From contig NC_082688.1 in the NCBI RefSeq assembly GCF_949987515.2, positions 80,976,731-81,040,730 on the forward strand: a DNA stretch of 64,000 bases, written 5' to 3'. Numbering within the stretch: the stretch's first letter is position 1; every line of letters starts with the position of its first letter. Origin of the DNA: Delphinus delphis (lineage: Eukaryota; Chordata; Mammalia; Artiodactyla; Delphinidae). Made by a program: the position numbers and the translations under genes. Below are positions 45,055-57,000 of this stretch, piece by piece. The notes under the pieces were generated by a model. The model was given only the letters and a program-made list of their open reading frames with translations. It did not search any database and was not told the DNA's origin.

Positions 45055-48000
45055 CTGGGGGGACAGGGCAGGAGACTGTGAGGGAAGAGGGTGGGGTCGG
45101 GGTCCCCTCGGGCTCCCCTCCACCACCCAGCCTCACTCCACTTACCAGATCAGGAGACTGCCGGCAGCGGCGGCAGCGGCAGCCAGGGCCAGGGTGACAA
45201 GGACACTGATGAAGAAGGGCGCCGAGGGTCCTCCGCCGCTGCCCAGCTCCCCGGGGTCACAGATCTTCGTGGTAGGCGGGGGTGCCAGGGAGCTGGTGGT
45301 GCTGGCCGTGGTCTCTGGGGAACACGGGGGAAACTCAGAGCCGGGCCGGGCCGGGGCTGGAGTCCCACCTCCATCTGGGGTCCACAGGCACACTGCTCCT
45401 GCTTCTCCTGTCAGACAGCCCCTGCCTCACCCATCAGGCAGGTCTTTGCTTCCCCAAGGCACCCAGAGGCCCCCTCCATCAGAGGCCCCTACCGAGAATG
45501 TGCAGACAGCAAGGACGAGTGACAGCGGGGGCTGGACAGACCGACGGGAGTGTGCCAGCCGCACAGACTGTGGAGACCCCTGGGGCAGATGCTCCAAGTC
45601 CCGGGAGGAGAAGGAGGGAGGCCAGGGGGCGGGCTCACCGGGGGCCTGGGCCTCGGTGGTGAGGTGTCGTGGCTCCTCAGTCCAGGGTGTGGCGTGGGCG
45701 GCCACACTCCAGTCACTCCACGTCCCAATCTCATTGTCCTTGGCGGCCACCTGGATGATGTACTCCTTTCCAGCGTAGGCGTCCGTGATGGTGTGCGCCG
45801 TGCCATCCGACAGCTCCACCTGCAGCCAAATCACGGGGTGGGAGTGTATAGGGACGGCGGACCCTGGGGGGAGGACACTGAGCATATCCCTGGGAGAGTG
45901 AAGACTTCTCCGGGAGGAGACCGCACCCCCCCCACCCCGCCTACCAACAGGGAGCAAAGACAGTCCTGGGGGAGGAGATCTTTAAGGAGATGAGAAATGC
46001 CCCGAGGGGAGAGTGAGGAGGACTTTAATCAGTGTCTTCACTCTGCTGTCACCCCAGCTCTCTCACTAGCCCCAGCCCAGCCCCGACTTCAGTTCCAGCT
46101 GGAGGCGACAAGAGGAATGGGGTGAGACAGGCGTAATGTTGTGCTGCCCTCTCCCACTCCATCAAGGAGCTGTTTAAAGGGAAGGTTACAAACGCAGGCA
46201 TGGAGCTAGGCTGCCCGAGTCCAAATTTTAGCTCCATCCCCTACTAACTAGGTGACTAAGTTACCTAACTTCCACATGCCCTGCGGTCCTCATCTGTAAA
46301 ATGGCGTTAATGATCGCTCTCACAGGGTTGTAAGGAGGACTCAGGCACATGGTGAGCACCAGAGAGACTTCAGCCAGCTCTGTCGTTACCACGGGTTCCA
46401 GCTCAGAGCCTGGGCTCCCAGATGCCTGGTGCACCCACCAGCCTGGCCCCGGCGGGGTTTCCCCCTCAGGGTGGCCTCACTTACAGTCATCGCCCTGCCT
46501 GAGGTGGAAAAGGGGTGGGGGGGGCAGCTCCTGGGGCGGCAGGACAGCAGGACAGCTGCTCCACTTCCTCCTGGAGGCATGGCCACCCCACCCCTGCCCT
46601 GGCCGGCCCCATCCTGAGGGTCTCCCCGCACCCTCCAGGCTGGCCTGCCTGTCCGGCGCCCCTCCCAGGCCCAGGCTGGGCTCTGGTTCATCTCAGCGGC
46701 ACCCGCCGCCTCATTAAGGCGCCTCGTAAACAGGGGCAGCCGGCAGGGGCGGAGGAGGGCCCCCCCCCCCGCCCCTGCTCTGGGCCACGTCTGGCTTCAG
46801 GGCATTTTTGGTCCCTGTTACACTCTTCCCCCAAGAAAACCAGGGTCTGGGCTACCTGACCTGACAGTCTGTGAGCCCATGTGCGTGTGTGTATGTGGAT
46901 TCGTGTGTGGGCAGCTGGGTCCAAGTGGGGCAGGAAAGCCTCCCAGTTCCTCCAGGGGTTGTGAGCCTGAGATAGGAGGTACTGGTAAAGGCCAGAGTCG
47001 GTATGAGAGCCATTTTGGGCCCAGATCTGGGCTCAGTTAAGTTCTACTCCCAGCCCTGGAAGATCGGTGGGCCCCAGAGACCCCCCTCTCCTGGAGTTGG
47101 GGCCCAGTTCCACCTCTGGTCCCCCAGGCCCCTTCTGCTCTGCAAAAACCCCCTCTGGCTAAGTAGCCCTAGCTCATTCCGCTCCTTCTCCCTCTTCCCA
47201 GGATTTGACCCTCGGGCCTCCTCCTTTGATTCTGTCCCCCGGATCTCCACATCTGTCTTTCCCCAAAGGGAGAGGGCCATGGGGAGCAGATCAAATTACC
47301 ACCTCACTGGTGGGCTTACGGTGGGCAACCAACCATACCTCTAGGAATGTAGCCTAGAAGCACAGTGCCCTCCTGGAAGCCACATCTCCTAGGCCTGGGC
47401 CCTTCTTGTTAGGTTGTCACTGATCCCTTAATCCACCCCCTTAAGAGAATGGCTCCACAACTGTCAGGAATTCCCTAGTTGCTGGCATCCGCCTTTCCTA
47501 GGAGTCCTCCATCCAGTCTGTGGCAGCAGACATCAAACATGCCCTCCCAGCCTTCCTGCTGAGTTAGGCCCAGAGCAGAAGATGCAGGGAACCCATGCTG
47601 GGTCCCAGTACTCACCTCCCCCTTGTCCATGCTGAGACAGCCCCTGCCAGACCTCACGGTGCCCATTCTTGTGTAATTCCTGACCTGTATCTCTCACATC
47701 CTCCTGAAAATCCAAGTGATGTTTTTCTCTGCTCTCCCCTCCACTGCCCCTCCCAATCATACACCTGCCTCTCTCCAAGCTTAAGGACTGGGGAGAGTCC
47801 ATTCTGTTCAGAGCAAAACTCAAGTTCAAAAGAGCCATAAATCTAGTCAACCACAATACCAATGTGACATGGAGCAGGGATAACTTGTGCCACAGGCCAC
47901 TCATGTTCTTGCCACAGAGCCCACATATTTTGCTCTGCCCGCCTCAGCGTTGGGGTCAGCTCTGCCCACGGTGCAGGCCAGTGGGTGGCCTTGGCATGTT

Positions 48001-51000
48001 AGTCACACGCACGTAGGGAGCATGGTTCCTGCTGGGGGCCACGTGTGTGCGTGCATGTTCCCGTGTGTGTGTGGTAGGCAGTGTGCCAGGTCCACTGCAA
48101 GGCGTGTGCACTGCGACGCGCAGGGCTGCTGCCTGTAGCTAGTTAGCAGGAGGGGGGGGCTTGTGAAACTAGACCCTGGTTATTAGCGATGCATTAGTCG
48201 CGGGCAGCTGGCCAGGCGGGAGGGACTCCGGACTCTGTCAGGGAACATATGAGCATGTAAGCAGCCTTTGTGGGAGCCAGGCCTGCAACCAGGACAGGCG
48301 CCCTGGAATCGAATTACGCGCTTTAAAGGCCAGCTGGGAGAGGCGCAGGAGGAGATGAGGTTGGAACCAGGTGGATGCAGTGGGGGCACAGGTTGACCCT
48401 GGGTGCCAGCCTGGGTTGCCCCAGGGCGCACCTTCCCAGCCCCAGACCTAGCCCACAGCCCTATGGGCCACATAGCGCCCACAGCCCTATGGGCCCAGGG
48501 CCCTCAAGGAGAGAGAAACTCAAGTCTGCCCCAAGCCCCTGGCTGCTCCCCAGAGCTCGCTCTCGTAGCTTGATCAATATCCCAGACCACAGCCCCCTGT
48601 CCACTGCTTCGTTCCCGGTCCAGACCACCTTCTGACCCATAACTTTAAGCTGACCTCTAAGGTGGACTTGACTTTGGGGAGCCATGACACTAATCACGGC
48701 CTGAGCTCACACCCTGGATTGAGCTTGACTCTATTGCCTGATTCTGACCCCTTGAGCCCATCTGTGAGTCCTTGAGGACAGGGACTATCGTGCCCCTTGG
48801 GTCCAGCACAGGCTCAGAGCCTGGCCCAGAGTGTAAGAGGGAGATGTCTGATCAGGGCTGAAGCCAGAGGTAAGAAAAGGGAAACACTGCCTGCCATCTG
48901 CCTCCCAGCATTTCTCTCCACTACCATGCGGCGCCACAACGACAGATGCGTTCCTGTTGCCCTAATGGGGGTCACCAGGAACCCCTAAGGACCTTAGATC
49001 AGGACACCTCCCTCAGCTCCATCCATCCTTCCAGGCCCACCTGGTCCCTTCTTTCCCCCGGAAAGCCTCTCTGACTGCCCTCAGGCTTCACATGGGAACA
49101 GCCGGCAGCAGGGATACAGGGGCCTCCCACACCGTGTGGCTCTGATTCAGGCTCTCGGGATCTGGGCAGGGTACTCACATGCTGCCACTGGTCCAGGATG
49201 AGGGGTCGATAGCGCAGAAAGAACTTGAGAGGAAAGGACTCGGGGTCAGGCCAGGTCGAGGGGGTCTGCCATGTCACCTCTAGCCGGCGAGGGTTGCTGG
49301 GCACTGGCCGGGCTACCACGTTTTCTGGAGGGTCAGGCTTCACTGTTGAGGAAACACAGCTTCAGCACCACACTGATCTCTTGGAACAACCCCATTTCGT
49401 CAACCCCAGCCGCCATGTCAACCAATGCACATCAGTAATCATCGCTCTTCTCTGTTGTCCATTTTGGCAACCACCGTTAACAACCGTCTCATTACTTCCA
49501 CCTTTCACATCCCTGTCATCACCAATGACGGTCACTACAGTCACTGTCACCAGCTCATGCTATCAACATCCTAAATTTCATCCCATCATCAACCCCATCC
49601 TCATGATGACCAGCACCCCAATTACCAAGCCTATGTCATGCCCTTCCACTACCCTCGTCATCACCTGGATCGCCCCAGCCTGTACCAGCATCATACACTG
49701 CCCCAAGCCTGGCTTTTCACCTCAACTTTTCCAGCTCCAAACTGAGACACGGCCTAGCTTGGAAGAGGCTGGGTTTGAAGCTGCTTTGTGGGTCAAAGGT
49801 AAAAGACAGTCCACAGGTGTTGCAGATCTGGGTTGGAAGTGGGCTGAGAATCTGATGAGAGCATCTAAGGGCCCAGCTCACATAGCAAGAGACTGGCTGG
49901 GGATCCAGCCATGCTGGGGTGGGGGCAGGCGGAGGCACAGGGTCTGGCTGGGATGGGGCAGGGGCGGGCAGAGGGTCTGGCTGGGATGGGGGTGGGGGGA
50001 GGGCGGTATCTGTCCCAGTCCTGTCTCCTGTTCTGACACCTCGTTCATCACAGGCCGTAAGGAAGCCATTAACGTGGGGGGGGGGCGGAGTGGAGGCTGC
50101 AGCTGCACAGGGGTCTGGCCCAGCCTGCCCCCCTCCCCCTCCTGCATGCTCTGGGAGCCAGAGAGACGATGGGAAGAGCCGCTGGAGAGGTCTCTTGGCC
50201 CCGGCAGGTGAAGGACATCCACTCAGATGTTCACGGGTATATGCATGCCACGCACATGTGTACACATTATACGTTCCACATATACCTGGGCACACAATGT
50301 GGACACCCCCACCAATGCTCATATACACGTTGGCAAACATCCACTTACTCCCACTGGAGCATGCAGTGGGGACCCGCCCCCTCCCCACGCACCAATGGTG
50401 AACTCATCGAAGGTGATAGCTGTGGTGTTGTGGCCCAGAGCGTTGCTGACACTTATCGAGACCTTGTACTTGACGGTGGAGAACAGGTGCATGTAGCGGA
50501 TGTGGCAGCGGTTCTTGAGGGCCGGGTCCTTCTCACAGACCATAATCTTGGAGCCATGCCTGGGGAGGGATGAAGCCCAGGCACCGTTACCAACATCAAG
50601 GTCGGGTAGGGCAGAGGCTGGGGGAAGGTCAAGCCCAAGGCTGGGCTAGGGTCTGGACTGAGGGCATGGTGGGGGGCCGGGGGAGAGGTCAGAGGTCAGG
50701 GTCGGAACCAGGTCACAGGTGCATCTACTCACAGCACAGTCACATTGAAGGTGTTGGGGATGTAGGTGGGAGAGGGCAGATGCCAGCTGCAGTAGAAGCC
50801 CTTGGGATAAGTGTTGGAGCGGCAGCTGAGTACGGGCTCCCGCGGCGGCACTGGGGGTGAGGACAGCACAGTCAGGACATTCTTGGAGCCCCCAGTCCCC
50901 TGCGTTAGTGTGGGGACAGGTGGGCCCCAGAACCCCAGCTCTCCCCCTTCAACCCATCAGCAATGCCAGAGATGGCGGGGGGAGAGTGCTGTCAGCGAGG

Positions 51001-54000
51001 GTCTGAGGCTTCCCAGGCCACAGAGAGCCAGATGTTTAATTAAAGGAAAACAAGGGCTGTATGGAGAGAGCCCCCCCACCTGCTCAATGGAGGCGGGAAC
51101 GTGGGGAGCAGGGGGCTGCAGGCCTCAGCTCATCGATCACAGGATGGAGGTGATGTCTGGGGGAACCGGCCCCAGCCCCAAATCTCCTGCCACACTGCAT
51201 CCATTTCCAGAGGAAGATTGTGCAACAGAGGCCAAGGGGGGTTCTTGACCGGGTCCTCTGGTTGGTGGGGTGATCAGGGTGCACTCCCTGGAGAAGAGAC
51301 ATCCCAGGCTTCCCCTCGGGAGAGAATGAGAAACACGAGGACAGGCCTGGTGGCTCCACATGAACGACAGCACTGGGCGGCTGTTCATATGCATACATGT
51401 CACATATGTGTCTGTGTGTGACGTGAATGAGTGACGTGTGATGGAATGTGGGTACGTATGTAGGAATGTCTATGTGTGTGGCTCTCAGAGCACATGTCTA
51501 TGTGTGACTGCATGTGTGTGCAGAGAGAAAGCTGCTGTTCCCTTGGTGTGTACCTCACCCCAGCCCCAGCCCCCAGCTTCTCCATCACAGACACCTAAGG
51601 AAGCCCTTTAGGAAACTTCCTTGGTGATGCAGTGGTTAAGAATCCACCTGCCAATGCAGGGGACATGGGTTTGAGCCCTGGTCCGGGAAGATCGCACATG
51701 CAGCGGAGCAACTAAGCCCGTGCGCCACAACTGAGCCTGCACTCTAGAACCTGCGAGCCACAACTACTGAGCCCGTGTGCCACAAATACTGAAGCCCATG
51801 ACCCTAGAGCCGGCGCTCCGCAACAAGAGCAGCCACTGCAGTGAGAAGCCCGCGCACTGCAACAAAGAGTAGCCCCCACTCGCCACAACTAGAGAAAGCC
51901 CGAGCGCATCAACGAAGACCCAACACAGCCAAATATAAATAAATAAATAAATTTATTTTAAAAAAGAAAAAAGCAGCCCTTTATGTGGTCAGCACCTGCC
52001 TTTACTCTGGGGAACGCGGAGGGCCAGAGAGGGATGGGAACCTACCTGTGGTCACACAGCAAGCCAGAGCTGGTACTAAACACCAGGACGGGGATACCCA
52101 CCAACACGACCACACACACATACTTGGGAAGTCCTCTCTGCTGTCTAACCACTCTTTTTGCTGCTGTGAGCACTTAGACCAGCTGTCCCACCCTCGGGCA
52201 TTCGGTAAGGCATGAGGACAGCCGGCTCAGGTTCCTGGAAGGAGGCAGCTTCTGTGATCTGACCCAGGCAAGGCATGTCCGTCCACGGCTCCAGGGACAC
52301 TGACACCTCCCTCCTGTGCCCCCCCACCCCGCCCTCTGCCTGACAGGTGGACAGGAAATGGGAGGGGGGCAGCTCAATAAGCCAGGGACGGTGAGGGGGA
52401 GTGCATGTCCACGCTTGCTGAGTGGCCGTGGTGATACTTGGGGAGCCGTGGGCTTCCATCCAGTGTGCACGGGATTGTGAATGGCTGTGTGTGACTGCAT
52501 GTACACGTCCAGTATATGTGAGGTATGTATGTATTGGGGCCGAACCCCCAGGGCCCAATCTGGCTTTGCAGCAGGAGAGATGAAGGCGTCAGAGAGGCAT
52601 GAGGGGAGCTTGTATGTGGCAGGTGGCATGGGCTACGCTGTGGGCAGAGGTGGCTCCAGCCCCTGGCCTGCAGGGGAGAGCTGGAGGCCAGCTGAGCCTG
52701 CACGATGGGCAGCCTGCTTTCTGCCCGCTGCCGCCTGCCTCCCCGGGGAAGCCTTCCTGGCCCCACGTCCATCTTGTGTCTCTTCCATGTTCATTCTGCG
52801 CGCCTCACGTACGCCGTGCCTATCTGCCCAGGGACACAGAGGCATGGTAGGGGGGGGTGGCCAAGGACACAGGAAGCGCCTCGTGGGGGCCTGTGGGCCA
52901 GGCCAGAGTTGGCAGCCACCCCAGGAGGAAAGGACATTCCGAGGTTGGCTGAGAAGCCTCCACTGCCCCCTCCTACCACCACCCTCCCTTACCCCCAGCT
53001 TCAAAGGAGAAGGGCACTGGGCGGGGGGCGGGGGGGGGGGGGACTGAAGCCTGCAGAGTCAGCTCCCTGCCACCTGGGACTCTTCGGAGGGCAGAGCGGG
53101 CCATGGCACTGGACTCGCAGGCCCCCGCCCCCGCCCAGCCTCCCCACTGGCTGGTTTCCTCCATTTCCCTCTGACCGTCCTCTCTCCCCTCGGACCAGTC
53201 TCCCCTCAGACATCCCCCCGCAAACCAGTTCCCCTCTCTGACTGGGCAGGTCATGGGGGGCGGGGGGGAGGGCAGGCAGGGCTTTGTCTGTCATCTGGCT
53301 ACTCTTGCCTGGCCCTGGGCCCTGAGTAGGGAAGGGCTTGGGTTTCCTGACAGGGACCAGGTTTCTCAGAGGGAAAAGGAGGAAAGAAAAACAAAGAAAA
53401 GGAAGAAAAGGAGTGACTTGCTGCAGCTGGAGCCCAGCTGAGCGGCCGGGTGGGCGGAGGTGGGGGTGCTGAGAGAGACCAAGTGTGAGGCTGTGGGACA
53501 GTATGCAGTGAGGAGGCCTGCTGGGAGCGCGCTGCAAGTCAGGGGAGAAGCTGTTTGTAAGAGACGGCCATTGTGAGGCTGTGTGCGTAACTCCGAGAGG
53601 CTTCCTGTGTGTAACTGGGACTCCGCAGCAGCGTCACTGCGATTGGCTGTGCGTGGCTGGGTGACTGCATTTGTGTGGGGCTCGGGGTGAGGCTGTGTGA
53701 CTTAGGGATTGTCTACACGTGTGAGGCTGTGTGGCTGAGGTCCTCCGTGCAAATGCGTGTAAATGCGCTGCTGTGTGTGAAACGGTGACAGCAGGACTAC
53801 AAACCTGAGACCCTGCGTATGAGACGGAACTTAGGTCTGAATGCATTTTTCAAATGGTGGGTGTGGGAAGGTGCCCAGAATTCCAAGTGTGTGCACACGT
53901 ATGAGCTGAACACCGTGTGAGAGCGTGTTAGAGGCTGTGTGTGAGCAAAAGCCCATACACATACGTGTCATGATATCACATACAGGCATGCTCCTGGATG

Positions 54001-57000
54001 CCCAGCCTTCCTGAGTTGCCCCCATGGGGGCTCCTGAGATGCCCAAGTGACAGCATCAGCCCGTGGCAGGGTGTCCCTGAGTCCCACACGGGGGCTGTGT
54101 GTGCGTGTGCATGCGTGCGTGTACCCCCGCTGGCCCAGGATTTGTTTGTTTTCCTAACTGGCTTGTTTTTCCATGTCCAGCCCACCAAACCGCATGTTTT
54201 TCCTCTCATCTCGCCAGCCCGCCTGGGCTGGAGCCCCCGGCATGCACGAGACCTGCCCGCCGGCTCCGAGAGGAGGAGGGGCAGGCTGCCCACACCCCTG
54301 GCCAGGCCAGATCAGGCCAGGCGGGGCGGGGTGACCCTTGCAGCTCCAGCCCTGCCCGGGCCGCACCCACACTCCTCCTCCTGCCTGGCATTCAAGGCCC
54401 ACGGCCTGTGCTAACCTTATCTCGTGACATCCCTCAAGGCACCCCAACTTCTGGACTCCTAAATGCCCGCCTTCTACCCGTCTTTTCTCTCCAATTTCTT
54501 CTTCAACCACAGGCTGCTCTCTCCTTCCCCACCAAACAGAGCTGAGGAGGAAGCGATGCTGAACCAGGGGTTCGGGAGTTCCTGTCCTGATCCATCAAAT
54601 ACAAATATTTTAAAACTGGACAAAGAACTGTCTATTTAAAATTAGTCACTTAATCTCTGATTTATTTCAGCTTAAAATCAGAATGACATGGAATTAGCAG
54701 TGTCTAAGGAAACAAAAGGATGCTACTAAAAGGAACCTTGCGATCCTGTTTCCTAATGTGGGGGATCCTTTCATCACCCCGGGTAGGGGCCTCCTTGCTG
54801 GTTGTGACCATCTGCCTGAGGGCAGGAAGGTGGGTCAGGAGGAAGCAGTTCAGGGATCAGCCTGGTTAAGGGGACTTCCAACGGAATATTTTTATGATCA
54901 GGTTCCCTTGGAAATAGAGACATGAAAATCTTACATGTTTAGGATAAATACTGAATAATTTTTAGTTTGAATGGCCCACAAATCAGGGGTAGCTCTGTCC
55001 TGTTCTCTGAGCACTGGCGAGAAGGATAATTTGATATTGAGTGTTGCCAAACCCAGTCTCTTGTTACTAATATAAAGTGACTGAAACAATCATGGTTAAT
55101 GTCCCCTGTTCCTCTGACCAACTCTTTAGAAGGAAACAAGGCAATGAGAGATAAGTATCTGTAACTAATGCTACAGCCAACTCATGGCCAGCTCTCCTCT
55201 GACAGGCAGGGCCTGGGGAGTGGTCAGCACTATATATAAAAGGTCTGGGGCTTCCCTGGTGGCGCAGTGGTTGAGAATCTGCCTGCCGATGCAAAGGACA
55301 TGGGTTCAAGCCCTGGTCTGGGTAGATCCCACATGCCGTGGAGCAGTTAGGCCCGTGAGCCTCAACTACTGAGCCTGTGCGTCTGGAGCCTGTGCTCCGC
55401 AACTAAGAGAGGCCGCGATAGTAAGAGGCCCGTGCACCGTGATGAAGAGTGGCCCCTGCTTGCTGCGAAGACCCAACACAGCCAAAAATAAATAAATAAA
55501 TTAATTAATTTAAAAACTTATAAAAAAAAAGGTCTGGGCTCTGGTCACAAAGGGCAGCTGTGGGTATGGCTGCAGGCATTACATCTAGACCCAATCCCCT
55601 TCCAATGACCTCTCAAAGAAAATCGAGTCATCAGGAATGGGGGCCCAGAGCCACCAAGGCCCAGCCATCACATCCAGCCTTGTCCATCCTGAGGACTTCT
55701 GGGACTCGAACTGAGAAGACAAGGGTATGGGTGACTTGTACCAAGTTGGCCTCATACTCCTTGCATGCCACTCAATATATGGCCTTTTCCCCATGTAAGG
55801 GCCCAGGGCTAGGCTGCGTGGTCCACTTCTAACACACCCTGTGGTGGGCCAGGGAGGACTCTGGTGGGCTGATCCTGCATATCTCAAGCTGGCCGACAGG
55901 GGTCACTCCACCCTCGGTTTGCAACTAAGGCGTTTCGTGATGACTGCCATCTCTCCAGTTTAAACACATAAAAAAGCTTTTCTGTGGGGAAAGGAACATC
56001 CCTACCAAAACATACGTGTACCTCTCCTCTAGCCCCACTGACGGGTCAGTGTTGTGGCGGACCCCGAGCAACACTTCAGCCTAACATTTCCCACGGTTGT
56101 CCACACCAGTCTCCTGATAGTGGGGAAAGGGCCTGCTCCCAGGTCCCTCAAGCATCTCCTCCCCTCAGTATCTCCCAGGAGTAAAGAAACCATCTCCAGA
56201 CAGTGGGGTGCATCACCCAAGTGGGATGAGGCCGGAGAAGCTTGAATCCTTGGCTCAAGAAGAAAAGAAACTATTTTCAGAGTATTTACTCTGTCAGTTG
56301 GTGCCCCTGGCTGACCTCCAGAGGCCTGCCCAGACGACCGCCAGCAACACTGATAACCTCACCGTCCCGATTCTGCAAATGCCTCCTCGGAATCACACTC
56401 ACCTGCTCTTCCTTCTACCTTCCTGCTGGCTCCTTGTGATCTTTCATCTCTTTTTGTGGCTCGTTTCTTCCATCAACCCCTTTTACAGTGATGGTCTTCA
56501 GGGCTGGGTTCTGGGTCCTCTTCTCTCCTTACCCCACAATCTCACCCTTGGCCATCTCACCCCCTCCCAGAGAGTTAATGCTGACAACCCCCCCCCAAAT
56601 TCCCATCTCCAGCACAGGCCTCTCTCCCCGAGTCCCAGACCCTTAGATTCACTGGCTACCAGCCATCAACTCCCGGCTGTCCCCCGGGGACCACAACCCA
56701 ACATGTCTACAGCAGATGGTGGTGCCGCAGATCCCTCACCCGTACCCGCTGACCGCTTCTGCAGTTATTTGCCTCAGAGCTTTCTTTGGCCACCAAAACC
56801 TGCATTGCCTGTCAGGGCATCAGGCCAAAAGTGCTGGGGAATTAAAGCAGCCCCACCCCGACCCCTTAGTGTATAAGCATCTGAGGCCCCGCACTCCCCA
56901 GGCAGGAGAACTCTGAGGCACACATTCTGCCTCGGCTCCCAGGGCTCCCCCAGCGGGTTAAGCGCCAGTTGCCCAGAAGCAGTGGCTAGATAACTCCCCC

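Noticed and set aside
44771..45778. 335-codon open frame on the plus strand
   Set aside because: Antisense to CNTFR coding exons 6-7 and the 3'UTR; GC-rich DNA gives long antisense frames.
49225..50211. 328-codon open frame on the plus strand
   Set aside because: Runs antisense through CNTFR coding exon 5 and into a (CAT)-rich intron; no family match.
55231..55248. TATA-like tatatataaaagg before a SINE
   Set aside because: It is part of the SINE insertion site and its duplicated flank; no downstream exon or start is visible.
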